This document shows, one piece after another, positions 1-8,315 of a stretch of DNA of 51,960 nucleotides (the stretch's first letter is position 1; each line of letters opens with the position of its first letter). A model generated the notes under the pieces. That model worked only from the letters and a program-made list of their open reading frames with translations, had not been told where the DNA came from and made no database searches. Both the position numbers and the translations under genes were made by a program. Source of the DNA: Thermoflexales bacterium (GTDB lineage: Bacteria; Chloroflexota; Anaerolineae; J036; Brachytrichaceae); contig JANWVJ010000008.1 in the NCBI GenBank assembly GCA_025056895.1, positions 1-51,960 of the forward strand. The letters run 5' to 3'.

Positions 1-1
1 A

Positions 2-205
2 ACCCAAACCGGGCAGGTCAAGGTGCACCGCCTCGGCTATGGCGCAGGCTACTATGATCGGCTCCTGCCCCGGCTGAGGGGTGACACACTCAAGATCGGC
101 CTGGCGTTTGCAGCCCAGCGCCTAACCGATATGCCGGTCTCTGCGAATGATGTATCGCTCGACGACGTAATGACCGAAGGGGGATTGATTGTCGGCGTGC
201 AGTAA
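2..205 (+). CDS. 5-formyltetrahydrofolate cyclo-ligase, C-terminal fragment
   Basis: This is the end of an MTHFS-family gene that enters the window already open; the reading frame runs back to base 2 without a stop. The protein converts 5-formyl-THF to 5,10-methenyl-THF using ATP in cytosolic one-carbon metabolism. The fragment contains the family signature GYGAGYYDRLL, a glycine/tyrosine-rich substrate loop near the C terminus, followed by the usual short tail (VSLDDVMTEGGLIVGVQ). The GTG at base 23 in the ORF track is internal. The gene is convergent with the next minus-strand gene. Family call is firm; only about 67 residues are visible. Confidence 0.85.
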   Translation, partial: TQTGQVKVHRLGYGAGYYDRLLPRLRGDTLKIGLAFAAQRLTDMPVSANDVSLDDVMTEGGLIVGVQ

Positions 206-323
206 ATCCGTTGTGAGCTGCGCCTCATCGGCTGCAGACTGGCCGGCAAAAATCAAACGTTGAGTCGCGGCAAAGTCGGCGCATGTTTGCTTTTGGTGTG
301 CGCATCAAAAGGAAGAGATCCCC

Positions 324-1256
324 TCACACGGCCACCGGCACGGCCAGCCCCCTGGTTCGCAATTCGGATTGGCTTGCTTGAGCGTAATGACGATGCAGAT
401 GGGCAAGGCCGATCTCTGCGCGCCGCACCCGCTCCCGACTGAGTGCAATGGCTGTATGTTCGAGATGGGTCCCGCTGGGATATACATCCGGCGCATTGCG
501 CAAACCGAACTTGAGATAGACCGGCGCACACACGCGCACAATCTCACCGATCTCGTGGTAGCGTACAAACCCACCGAAATTGTCCGGCGCTTCCACGTAC
601 ACATCAAGCGGCAGATCAACTGCTGCGCGTATGGCGGCCAGCTTGGGCAAGTCCAGGTCTGTCGGGACGTTGTACGTGCCGGCGCCAAGTTGCTCATATA
701 AACGGATGCTGGCCGGGTTAGCTGCACCCATCTGCACCGATACTTTGACCAAAAGGCTGGCCGGCAGCTCCCCGGCTTTCTTCATTTCGTTCACTACCCA
801 CAACAGCCCCTCATCGGCAACCAACACGCTGCGAATACCCAATCCAACGGCGCGCCGGATATCCTCCACTGCGTACACCAGTTGATCCATGCCGCGATGT
901 CGCGCGCCCAGGTTTTTGCCTGCCGGTGACAGGATTTGTGCACCGATCTCCCAGCCGGCGCGCGGACCGACAAACAAACTGACCTCAACGCCCGCTTCCC
1001 GGCCCAGTTGGGCCATTTCACGGATTTCATCGTCGGTGAGCAGCATAATGCCGCTGCCTTGGCTGATGCGATGCACGCGCACCTGCCGAGCCTCGGCTTC
1101 GGCCAGCACTGCGGCCAGCGCGCGTGGGCCTTCTACACTGGGGATTTCCACGCGATAGTGTGCGCCGTCTGCAAATCGCTTGGATGAGGTCGGCAGCGTG
1201 TACAGATCGCTGGCCGGCAATCCCATGCGGGTGAGAAAGTCGCGTGTGGCTTGCAT
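324..1256 (-). CDS. U32-family (COG0826-like) TIM-barrel protein
   Basis: A protein of about 310 residues resembling the U32 'peptidase' TIM-barrel family, many members of which act in RNA or cofactor modification rather than proteolysis. Visible pieces include VKVSVQMGAANPASIRLYEQLGAGTYNVPTDL and the final strand VYLKFGLRNAPDVYPSG. The start is set at ATG 1256 (MQATRDFL), not 1379 as in the ORF track, because the longer start would overlap the upstream FAH-family gene by about 100 bases; this one leaves a 19-base gap. It is probably cotranscribed with that gene. The substrate is unknown, and I see no clear Fe-S cysteine cluster of the kind found in some U32 relatives. Confidence 0.7.
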   Translation of the reverse strand: MQATRDFLTRMGLPASDLYTLPTSSKRFADGAHYRVEIPSVEGPRALAAVLAEAEARQVRVHRISQGSGIMLLTDDEIREMAQLGREAGVEVSLFVGPRAGWEIGAQILSPAGKNLGARHRGMDQLVYAVEDIRRAVGLGIRSVLVADEGLLWVVNEMKKAGELPASLLVKVSVQMGAANPASIRLYEQLGAGTYNVPTDLDLPKLAAIRAAVDLPLDVYVEAPDNFGGFVRYHEIGEIVRVCAPVYLKFGLRNAPDVYPSGTHLEHTAIALSRERVRRAEIGLAHLHRHYAQASQSELRTRGLAVPVAV

Positions 1257-1275
1257 AGCGCATTCGATGGGCGCA

Positions 1276-2106
1276 TCACGCAACTGGGTTTTCGAGGATA
1301 AGCGTCTCGCCGTTAGCAGTGACCGTGCGGACACGCACCAGATCACCAGATTGTAAGGTGAACGATTCAGGGGGCACAACGCCGGTTCCGGTCATCAGGA
1401 ACACGCCAGTGGGGAAATCGATCTCTTTAAACAGGTAATGCACCAGTTCCTCCAGGCTGCGTTTCATGTTTCTCAGACTGGTCTCGCCTTGAAAGGCCGG
1501 CTTGCCATCGCGCACGATCTCCAGGTAAATCGGCAGCTCGCGCATCTCGTGTGGCTCGGCGATGACGATGCCCGGCCCCAGCGCACAGGCGCCGTTGTAC
1601 ATCTTTGCCTGCGGCAGATATAGCGGATTCTCGCCTTCGATGCTGCGCGATGACATGTCGTTGCCGAGGGTGAAGCCGATGATCTCTTGTTGGCAGTTGA
1701 TGACCAGCGTCAGTTCTGGCTCGGGCACGTTCCACGCGCTGTCGGCGCGCACGCGCACCGGCTTTCCATGCCCAACCACACGCCAGCCAATCGACTTGAA
1801 GAAAATCTCCGGCCGCTTGGCTTCGTACACCATTTGGTACACGTCGCCGACCTGCGACTCCGCCTTGCGCGCATCTCGGCTGCGCAAATAGGTCACGCCA
1901 CAGGCCCATACCTCCTGCTCACTTTCAATTGGGGCGACCAGAGGATGGTCGGCTCTCTCGGCGCCGGCTAGGGCGTGCAGTAAGGGGTGGATGCCGGCGC
2001 GTTGAACGGTGAGCAGCAGTCCTAAATTGAACCCTGGGGGGAGATAGTAGCCCTGGGCTGCCCAGCGTCTCCCGGTGGGTGTGGCGTGTTGGGTCAATAC
2101 AATCAT
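1276..2106 (-). CDS. Fumarylacetoacetate hydrolase (FAH) family protein, 2-keto-3-deoxy sugar acid enzyme-like
   Basis: 276 residues with the FAH-superfamily core. The metal-site and active-site region is SSRSIEGENPLYLPQAKMYNGACALGP, and the C-terminal strand is GVFLMTGTGVVPPESFTLQSGD. The SIEGENPLYLPQAK stretch resembles 2-dehydro-3-deoxy-pentonate (D-arabonate/D-xylonate) dehydratases more than true fumarylacetoacetases, so a role in oxidative pentose or sugar-acid breakdown is likely but inferred. The enzyme would be cytosolic and divalent-metal dependent. It lies 19 bases upstream of the U32-like gene on the same strand. The ATG at 2106 gives the full family length. Confidence 0.78.
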   Translation of the reverse strand: MIVLTQHATPTGRRWAAQGYYLPPGFNLGLLLTVQRAGIHPLLHALAGAERADHPLVAPIESEQEVWACGVTYLRSRDARKAESQVGDVYQMVYEAKRPEIFFKSIGWRVVGHGKPVRVRADSAWNVPEPELTLVINCQQEIIGFTLGNDMSSRSIEGENPLYLPQAKMYNGACALGPGIVIAEPHEMRELPIYLEIVRDGKPAFQGETSLRNMKRSLEELVHYLFKEIDFPTGVFLMTGTGVVPPESFTLQSGDLVRVRTVTANGETLILENPVA

Positions 2107-2263
2107 TATCTGGCCTCGTCGAGCGCGACTGGGTGTGTTTGTTGTATGCGCAGCGTCTACAACCGATCATACACTGCCTCATCAGGGCGTCTGTACGCCA
2201 GGCGTCTGTGCTCGTGCCGTCTGCCCTTGCCCTAGAGACGACCGAGGCGACACAGGTAATGAA

Positions 2264-2884
2264 CTAGGATGTGTGGTGTAGATCGGCAGCCATCTGCTCT
2301 AACAATGCGAAGTTGCGTTTGATGCGCTCTGGATCGCGCTTCAGGCTCTCGCGCTCGAAGCGCGGCAGAATGTTTTGAAAGGCGGCTTTCAACTCTTCGA
2401 GAGAGATTTGGCCGCCTTGCAACATGGCGAGCACATCCTGAAAATCGCCCTCACGTCCGCGTTCGATTTTGCTCAGCGCCGTGCTGTACAAGTCAAAATG
2501 AAAAACATCGACCAGTCCAAAACGGCCGACATGTTTAGCGCGCTCTTTCCAGCCGGCCGGCAGGGGGATAAAGTCGCCGGGTGATGCCAGCTCGACGTTG
2601 AGCTGCAACTCTTCTTTCAGTTTGCGCAATACACGCACGAACTCGGCGTCATGCTCGTCGGCGACTTCGTAGCTAATATCGATGTCCAGGGACTGCTCAC
2701 GCAACCCTTCATACACGAGCGTCGTGCCGCCAACGAGGTATAGCCGCGCAGGATGATGAAATTCCATGCCCAGCTTGACCAGAAAGTAGTGCACGCGCAG
2801 GCGATCAATCGGTGGACGCATAGGGCGAATCGTAAAATGCCTTGCGTAAAACGTAAAGCGCGGTCCTTGGCAAGCCGCAGTCAC
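2264..2884 (-). CDS. AbiEii/DUF6036-like nucleotidyltransferase
   Basis: 206 residues with a minimal nucleotidyltransferase motif. LYLVGGTTLVYEGLREQSLDIDIS gives the GG...DxD metal/NTP site, and a later helix, STALSKIERGREGDFQDVLAML, is typical of AbiEii/DUF6036-type proteins. Such proteins act as toxins that modify tRNA or protein, or as orphan nucleotidyltransferases of unknown target. The start is GTG 2884, which overlaps the stop of the upstream gene as GTGA, implying translational coupling. A later ATG (MRPPIDRL, 2821) is possible and would remove an unconserved-looking 21-residue leader. It is the last gene of a three-gene operon; whether the unknown upstream protein is an antitoxin is not shown. 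Confidence 0.65.
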   Translation of the reverse strand: MTAACQGPRFTFYARHFTIRPMRPPIDRLRVHYFLVKLGMEFHHPARLYLVGGTTLVYEGLREQSLDIDISYEVADEHDAEFVRVLRKLKEELQLNVELASPGDFIPLPAGWKERAKHVGRFGLVDVFHFDLYSTALSKIERGREGDFQDVLAMLQGGQISLEELKAAFQNILPRFERESLKRDPERIKRNFALLEQMAADLHHTS

Positions 2885-3438
2885 TCAGCGCCGTTGACGG
2901 GAATCAGCACTTCCGGGCCGCAGGGTTGATTCAACAGCAGCTCGACGACCTGTTCGTAAGAAGACCAGTCGTTGAACGGGCTGTCTTCACACAGATGGTG
3001 CAGGCCGAGCTTGCCGTGCATTGCATCCGGTGGGGGCAGCGCAGCGCCGGTAGGACTCTCCTCGGCGGACAGGTAGCGCGGGGCAATGGCCGGCTGATCA
3101 CCGAAGTGGGCGCGCAAGCGCGTGCGCCACATGCGCTGTAAGTACATCGCTGCCAGGTATTGTCGGCGCAACACGCGTCGCGCCGCTGTCGGCAAGGCCG
3201 GCTCGACTTGGGCAGCGCACTCGGCCAGTTCTGGATGAGCTAAGAACAATGCCGCCAGGGCGAAGCGCAGACGAGCGTTGCCGGATTGGGCCAAGCCGGC
3301 GATCAACGCTTCGTCGCTCAGTTCGCGTTCATCGCCCTGTGGGGTTGGCGCCAAATAGCACACCCCGCGCGCATGCAGACCTGCCACGAGGTCTTCGCGT
3401 TCTGGAATAGGAGGCGACAGCGAATCATGCGAGGTCAT
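2881..3438 (-). CDS. Hypothetical protein, middle gene of a three-gene operon
   Basis: 185 residues of no family I recognise. It is alanine/leucine rich and probably helical (LRFALAALFLAHPELAE, RRVLRRQYLAAMYLQRMWRTRLRAHFG) and ends in a conserved-looking acidic/aromatic segment (LCEDSPFNDWSSYEQVVELLLNQ). No signal peptide or membrane helix is evident. It overlaps the upstream HELGH gene by 14 bases and the downstream nucleotidyltransferase by 4, so the three are almost certainly translated from one mRNA. The position next to an AbiEii-like nucleotidyltransferase makes it a candidate partner or antitoxin, but the sequence does not look like a classic winged-helix antitoxin. Confidence 0.6.
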   Translation of the reverse strand: MTSHDSLSPPIPEREDLVAGLHARGVCYLAPTPQGDERELSDEALIAGLAQSGNARLRFALAALFLAHPELAECAAQVEPALPTAARRVLRRQYLAAMYLQRMWRTRLRAHFGDQPAIAPRYLSAEESPTGAALPPPDAMHGKLGLHHLCEDSPFNDWSSYEQVVELLLNQPCGPEVLIPVNGAE

Positions 3439-4768
3439 TGGTGATGTGGCTGCGCGGCGTCAGCAATCTTTCTTGGAGCGTGTGTGGGCGCAGCACTTTG
3501 CGCACGAAACGGCGGGCCGTGTCGTCTTGCACGTCGATGGCGCGCCGTTGTGTCAGATCATAGCCGTGCCGGGCGAAGAAATCGTCAATCTGGCGGCGGT
3601 CGCCGCGTTGAATGAGCTGCGTGGCGTCCACCACCAGTTCGGTGATGCGTGTGCGCAACGTGGCAAAGTCGAAGCGTAATCGCAGGTCCTGGCCGATGAG
3701 GAGCGCTCCGCCGGCGCACATGTAGTGCAACATCACCAGCGCCGACGCCGAATCGGCACGCCCCTCCACATCGCGGTTGATGTAGCGCAACACCTCCGCC
3801 CAAAATACACGCATGTGATCGCGCCAGGTCTCCTCGCCGGGGAACAGGGCGGGCGAGTGCAAGGAGGCAAACAACCAGGTCGCGTCGGCGCGTAGCTCTT
3901 CCACGATCGGATATACGCCCTCGCAGCCTGGATAGCCGCTCAGGCGCAGCGGAACCGGGCCTGCAAAATGGCCCAGCTCGTGCCCGCGAATCACACAAAT
4001 CAAATGATGATCGAGTGTTTCGTCGCCCATCTGGTACAGACGCGCTACATCGCCCAACGCAAAGCAACGCTGGGCCAGCGGCATGGCCTTGACCCGGAAG
4101 CGTTGCGTGTACAGATTGGCGTAGATGGCTGTCCACTTGTGGCCTTTGGGCGGCGACCCCTCATCTTCCGGCCAAAAGTTAGCGATGTGTTCGGCGCGCC
4201 CGGCTTCGCCAGCAAATCGAATCGCGTTATACACATGATAGGCTTTGGGCGGAATCGCTTTTTTGCCTTCCGAGTGGGCCGGGCGAATCGATTCTGGCAA
4301 CAAAGCGTTTAGCTCATCAACCCCCAACATGGCATCGATGAGCGCTTCGCCGCGCGGGTGCTGGGTGCGAATCCAGCCGCTGTAACGGCGTGCCTGGGCG
4401 CGAGGGACGCGCCCTTGCAATCCCTCGTCGTTTACCAGATAGCCTACGTCGAATGTGTAACCTTCGTCCACCGGATAACGGATGCGCACCTGGGCTACTT
4501 CACGCGCCAGGTCGTCACGCCGGATCGGGTCATCGCTCAGAATCCATTCTCGGCGCAAGCGGGCAATCTCGCGCAAGCCGACGGTAGGTGCGTGAGCCTC
4601 GATCTGGGCCAGCAAGCCGGCAATCTGCTGACGCAGAAGGCGATCGCGCTCTGCGTCGGCCGGCAGACCAAGCGGCTCGGTCTGGTTGTCGCGCAGCTCG
4701 TCAACCAAATCCATCACCGCAGTGAGCGTTTCGTCTAGATCAAACACGGCTTGTTTGGGTCCGCACAC
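3425..4768 (-). CDS. HELGH-motif metallopeptidase-like protein of unknown family
   Basis: 447 residues, cytosolic (no signal peptide). Residues 263-267 form HELGH, a perfect HExxH zinc motif, and residues 290-295 read EELRAD, which fits the downstream zinc-ligand Glu of gluzincins and recalls the EECRAE motif of dipeptidyl peptidase III. The N-terminal 150 residues are helical and charged (LLRQQIAGLLAQIEAH). The start is GTG 4768, with an in-frame TGA immediately upstream; an internal ATG at 4717 is an alternative, and neither has a clear ribosome binding site. It heads the operon with the unknown protein and the nucleotidyltransferase. Enzymatic activity is inferred from motif spacing only. 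Confidence 0.62.
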   Translation of the reverse strand: MCGPKQAVFDLDETLTAVMDLVDELRDNQTEPLGLPADAERDRLLRQQIAGLLAQIEAHAPTVGLREIARLRREWILSDDPIRRDDLAREVAQVRIRYPVDEGYTFDVGYLVNDEGLQGRVPRAQARRYSGWIRTQHPRGEALIDAMLGVDELNALLPESIRPAHSEGKKAIPPKAYHVYNAIRFAGEAGRAEHIANFWPEDEGSPPKGHKWTAIYANLYTQRFRVKAMPLAQRCFALGDVARLYQMGDETLDHHLICVIRGHELGHFAGPVPLRLSGYPGCEGVYPIVEELRADATWLFASLHSPALFPGEETWRDHMRVFWAEVLRYINRDVEGRADSASALVMLHYMCAGGALLIGQDLRLRFDFATLRTRITELVVDATQLIQRGDRRQIDDFFARHGYDLTQRRAIDVQDDTARRFVRKVLRPHTLQERLLTPRSHITNDLA

Positions 4769-4811
4769 TCATTCTGATTTAAAGTGGCAGACCATCGTCG
4801 TTGCCAGAGGG

Positions 4812-5408
4812 TTAAATCGGTTGCTCGTGGGCTCGTTCAAACGCTTCGATGTGCGCGCGCAAGTTCAACACGTAGCCGATCTCATCCACGCCGTTCAGCA
4901 AGCAGGTCTTGGAAAAGTGATCGATCGGGAATGTGGCCCGCCGGCCGTCCGGCAAGGTCACCGTTTGCTCGGCCAAATCAATCGTGAGTATGGCGTTGGG
5001 GTCTTCCTCCACTATCCCGAACAAATGCCGGTGCGTATCCTTGTCCAGGATGACCGGCAACAAGCCGTTCTTGAGCGCGTTGTTGCGGAAAATGTCTGCG
5101 AATGAGGTGCTGATGACTGCTCGGAAGCCATAGCCCACCAGCGCCCAGGGGGCGTGCTCGCGAGACGACCCACAGCCGAAGTTGTCGCCGGCCAACAGAA
5201 TCTGTCGCCCCTGCATCTCGGGCCGGTTCAGGATGAAATCCGGCTTTGGTGAGCCGTCGGCGTCGTAGCGCCAATCGGCGAACAGATGATCGCCCAGCCC
5301 TTTCTTGTCTGTCACTTTCAGAAAGCGCGCCGGGATGATTTGGTCGGTATCCACGTTCTCGATTGGTAACGGGACGATCTTGCTGGTGAGCGTAGTAAAT
5401 CGGTTCAT
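4812..5408 (-). CDS. leuD: 3-isopropylmalate dehydratase small subunit
   Basis: 198 residues, normal LeuD length. It forms the swivel domain of isopropylmalate isomerase, which converts 2- to 3-isopropylmalate in leucine synthesis. Visible signatures are the N-terminal [14 protein letters not shown], the [17 protein letters not shown] loop that closes the active site, and the C-terminal [17 protein letters not shown]. It follows leuC on the same strand after 88 bases, consistent with the usual leuCD operon. No leuB is present on either side, so 3-isopropylmalate dehydrogenase must be encoded elsewhere. Confidence 0.95.
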   Translation of the reverse strand: MNRFTTLTSKIVPLPIENVDTDQIIPARFLKVTDKKGLGDHLFADWRYDADGSPKPDFILNRPEMQGRQILLAGDNFGCGSSREHAPWALVGYGFRAVISTSFADIFRNNALKNGLLPVILDKDTHRHLFGIVEEDPNAILTIDLAEQTVTLPDGRRATFPIDHFSKTCLLNGVDEIGYVLNLRAHIEAFERAHEQPI

Positions 5409-5496
5409 GCTGGTTCAACAGATATGCATAACATGTGCTTTCTTACAGCCCGCGAGATGCGGCACACAATCAACTGGATCGGCGGCATGATGCGCT

Positions 5497-6906
5497 TCAT
5501 GGCATGAGTGTGCGGGGGTCTGTCACGCACCCAGCCACTGCGCTGGCAGCGGCAGTGAGCGGGCTGGCCAGGAAGGTGCGTCCCCCTTTACCTTGCCGTC
5601 CCTCAAAGTTGCGATTGCTCGTGCTGACCGCGTATTGCCCTGGTGCGAGCTGGTCGCCGTTCATCGCGATGCACATGCTGCATCCGGCCTCGCGCCATTC
5701 TGCGCCGGCTTCTTTGAAGATACGGTCTAGCCCTTCGGCCTCGGCCTGGCGTTTCACCTGAGCCGAACCGGGCACGATCAGCACCCGAACACGGGGGTTG
5801 ATTTTGCGGCCCTTTAACACGCCGGCGGCTTGGCGCAAATCGGTAATGCGCGAGTTCGTGCAACTCCCGATGAACACGACGTCGATTGGCTGACCGAGCA
5901 CAGGCTGGTTGGGCTTGAGCTGCATGTAGGTCAGGGCTTTGCTCAGAGCGTTACGCGCGCTGGGATCAGGGGCTTCGTCAGGGTCCGGCACGCGGCCGGT
6001 GATGGGGATGCCCATGCCGGGATTGGTGCCGAACGTGATCATCGGCTCGAGTGCGCCGGCGTCGAGCGAGATCGTGGCGTCGTACACCGCATCCGGGTCA
6101 CTCGGCAACATGCGCCAGCGTGCCAGTGCTTTGTCCCACGCTGCGCCTTTGGGCGCATATTCGCGTCCGGCGATGTATTGGAATGTGGTGTCGTCGGGGG
6201 CAATCAAGCCGGCCCGTGCGCCGCCCTCGATGCTCATGTTGCATATGGTCATGCGCTCTTCCATGCTAAGCCGGCGGATGGCTTCACCCTTGTACTCGAA
6301 CACGTGACCGGTTCCGGCGCCAACGCCGTATCGGGCGATCAGCGCCAGAATGATGTCTTTTGCCGTCACGCCAGGTCGCAACGCGCCGTCGATCTGCACC
6401 TTCATGGTCTTGGGTTTACGTTGCAGGAGGCACTGGGTAGCCAGCACCATTTCGACTTCGCTCGTGCCGATTCCGAAAGCCAGAGCGCCGAATGCGCCAT
6501 GTGTGCTGGTGTGGCTGTCGCCGCACACGATCGTCATGCCGGGCTGAGTCAGGCCCAGTTCCGGGCCGATCACATGGACGATGCCCATTTTGTGGGGTGC
6601 GCTGTTTAGGCCGAACAAGGTCACACCAAACTCCGCGCAGTTCTTCTCCAGTTGGGCAATTTGCTTGGCGGCCAGCTCGTCCACAATCGGCAGATCGCGC
6701 GGCGTTGTGGGAATGCCGTGGTCCATCGTAGCAAAGGTGCGATCCGGCCGGCGCACACGCAGGCCGCGTGCGCGCAACCCCTCGAACGCCTGGGGGGAGG
6801 TGACTTCGTGTACCAGATGCAAATCGATGTAGAGCACAGCCGGACTGTCCGGCTCTTGCGCGATCACATGCGCATTCCAAATCTTTTCGAACAGTGTTTG
6901 AGGCAT
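5497..6906 (-). CDS. leuC: 3-isopropylmalate dehydratase large subunit
   Basis: 469 residues, full LeuC length, an aconitase-family [4Fe-4S] enzyme. Cluster ligands are the Cys in [10 protein letters not shown] and the two in [11 protein letters not shown]. The N terminus ([12 protein letters not shown]) and the [25 protein letters not shown] segment are typical. It works with the downstream leuD product. A 259-residue ORF on the opposite strand (5830-6609) is only its shadow. Upstream lies a small membrane-protein gene in the same direction. Confidence 0.96.
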   Translation of the reverse strand: MPQTLFEKIWNAHVIAQEPDSPAVLYIDLHLVHEVTSPQAFEGLRARGLRVRRPDRTFATMDHGIPTTPRDLPIVDELAAKQIAQLEKNCAEFGVTLFGLNSAPHKMGIVHVIGPELGLTQPGMTIVCGDSHTSTHGAFGALAFGIGTSEVEMVLATQCLLQRKPKTMKVQIDGALRPGVTAKDIILALIARYGVGAGTGHVFEYKGEAIRRLSMEERMTICNMSIEGGARAGLIAPDDTTFQYIAGREYAPKGAAWDKALARWRMLPSDPDAVYDATISLDAGALEPMITFGTNPGMGIPITGRVPDPDEAPDPSARNALSKALTYMQLKPNQPVLGQPIDVVFIGSCTNSRITDLRQAAGVLKGRKINPRVRVLIVPGSAQVKRQAEAEGLDRIFKEAGAEWREAGCSMCIAMNGDQLAPGQYAVSTSNRNFEGRQGKGGRTFLASPLTAAASAVAGCVTDPRTLMP

Positions 6907-6944
6907 AGGTCTTCAATAACTTGAACGATCTGTGGTGTGATCAG

Positions 6945-7424
6945 TCATCCTCTGCCCAGCAGCATACCCAGCCCCAGCCGCAGCGCCAGAATCGCTGCTA
7001 TGCTGACGACCAGCACGGCCACGCAAGACGCGACGCGCACGCCGATCGGCTGGGGCGAGCGTATGATGACCAAGTTGAGGAAAAGAGCGATAAACGAGAC
7101 GAAGAACGAATCAAGACCGAGAAAGAACACCCCCGGGAGCAGCGGCAGGCCGGCCACCAACCACTCCCAAGATTTCATCGGCGGGGCCAGTTGAACCCAG
7201 TCTTCGTTGTACCAGACCATCGGCACGACATCGAGCAATCCAGAGCGCACTTCTAGCACACCGCCTTTGATCTGATAGAAGGTGCCGGCTGCGCCGCGTG
7301 TACCATGATGAGATGGTCTGACCACTTGCCCATCCGCGTACACTTTGACCTTGCCGCTGAAAAGCGAGCGGTCAATCACGACGTTCACCTTGAACGGAGG
7401 GGGAGTCTGGAATGAGTATTTCAT
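6945..7424 (-). CDS. Small predicted membrane protein, unknown function
   Basis: 159 residues. The N-terminal half is soluble and beta-rich (FKVNVVIDRSLFSGKVKVYADGQVV ... GTFYQIKGGVLEVRSGLLDVVPMV). The C-terminal half holds about three hydrophobic segments: WLVAGLPLLPGVFFLGLDS, FFVSFIALFLNLVII, and ASCVAVLVVSIAAILALRLGLGMLL. I do not recognise the family. It sits between a coiled-coil nuclease-like gene and leuC, all on the minus strand, and may be read through into leuC (38-base gap). There is no evidence for a role in leucine synthesis. Confidence 0.6.
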   Translation of the reverse strand: MKYSFQTPPPFKVNVVIDRSLFSGKVKVYADGQVVRPSHHGTRGAAGTFYQIKGGVLEVRSGLLDVVPMVWYNEDWVQLAPPMKSWEWLVAGLPLLPGVFFLGLDSFFVSFIALFLNLVIIRSPQPIGVRVASCVAVLVVSIAAILALRLGLGMLLGRG

Positions 7425-7511
7425 ACACAGGCGCGTGAATCAACATCAAGTTGCCGGCGAGTCGGCCCGTCTATGTGTGACCACTCAGCCTGAACCGCTT
7501 AAGCGAGTCGG

Positions 7512-8225
7512 TCAGTGATCAGCCGGTTCGATTAAGCCCTTGGGCGTCAACACTTCACCATCGCTCTTGAGCAGCCCAATTCCCTCGGCTTCTGCCAACT
7601 CCTGCGCGCCGAGGTCTGTGCGAATGCTGTACGCATAGACGAGATACGGGCCGCGACATCCCTTTTCTGCCAGCCGCCTGCGCCAGTCTGCGGAACGCAT
7701 GCGCTGTGACCATGCCAGTACATCTCGCCGGCTGAGGCGCGCCTTCGCTTCTACCACGGCCCACACCGCTTGTCCGAACGGATCTTCTGCCGGCAGAACG
7801 ACGTCAATCTCGCCGTCCAACGCCAACGAATAAGGCGGTCGCAAGATACGATAGCCCTTGCGTCGAAGCACGACCTCTACCACGCTGGCTGCCTCTTCTT
7901 CAACGGTGGCGCCGAATGCCCGTTGTAACTCACTCACTGCCTTGCCTAGCCGGCCCTGGGCTTCAGCCAGTTCTTCGACGCGCTGTTCGGTGCGGCGTTG
8001 GGCTTCAGCCAGTTCTTCGACGCGCTGTTCGGTGCGGCGTTGGGCTTCGGCCAGTTCTTCGACGCGCTGTTCGGTGCGGCGTTGGGCTTCGGCCAGCTTT
8101 TGCACCACTACCGGCAGTTCCAGAAGCTCGTCGGTGAGCACCACGCGACGCAACTCCGCGCGCCATTCTGGATGTTCGTACAGCGCGCCGATCCATTCAC
8201 GAAACTCGGAGACGTCGAACGGCAT
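7512..8225 (-). CDS. Coiled-coil plus PD-(D/E)XK-like protein (DUF3782-type)
   Basis: 237 residues. Residues ~35-95 are a coiled coil built from near-identical 14-residue repeats (LAEAQRRTEQRVEE). The C-terminal domain has GEIDVVLP ... VWAVVEAKARL, matching the D...ExK core of PD-(D/E)XK nuclease-like folds, followed by YLVYAYSI. Proteins of this architecture (DUF3782) are common in filamentous and thermophilic bacteria and archaea and have no established role. The start ATG 8225 has a GAGG six bases upstream and a TAGAAT box about 20 bases upstream, suggesting its own promoter with a very short leader. Confidence 0.72.
   Translation of the reverse strand: MPFDVSEFREWIGALYEHPEWRAELRRVVLTDELLELPVVVQKLAEAQRRTEQRVEELAEAQRRTEQRVEELAEAQRRTEQRVEELAEAQGRLGKAVSELQRAFGATVEEEAASVVEVVLRRKGYRILRPPYSLALDGEIDVVLPAEDPFGQAVWAVVEAKARLSRRDVLAWSQRMRSADWRRRLAEKGCRGPYLVYAYSIRTDLGAQELAEAEGIGLLKSDGEVLTPKGLIEPADH
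7958..8097. repeat. 42-bp tandem repeat encoding the coiled coil
   Basis: Three consecutive 42-base units begin at 7958, 8000 and 8042, with a partial fourth from 8084. Units one and two are identical across 42 bases; unit three differs by one base (cttcag versus cttcgg). Each unit encodes 14 residues, two heptads, so the array lengthens a coiled coil without breaking frame. Near-identity of the units at DNA level points to recent slippage or recombination. Confidence 0.95.
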
Positions 8226-8243
8226 AACTGACCTCGCGCTTGT

Positions 8244-8249
8244 ATTCTA
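8244..8249 (-). promoter_or_regulatory. Putative -10 box (TAGAAT) for the DUF3782-type gene
   Basis: Reading the minus strand, GGTAGAATAC lies about 19 bases before the ATG at 8225, which would place transcription start about 11 bases before the start codon. No convincing -35 is visible, so this is a candidate supported mainly by recurrence of the same hexamer at other genes in the window. Confidence 0.35.
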
Positions 8250-8315
8250 CCTTGCGAGGTAAGCCGGCTGAGCGCACTCCAAGCAACCATGCTGCCGGGA
8301 GCACGATCCTTAGCT

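Noticed and set aside
1257-1379. N-terminal extension of the U32-like protein
   Set aside because: It would overlap the upstream FAH-family gene by about 100 bases and its sequence is not family-like.
5830-6609. 259-residue plus-strand ORF opposite leuC
   Set aside because: Shadow of leuC; composition is typical of an antisense frame.
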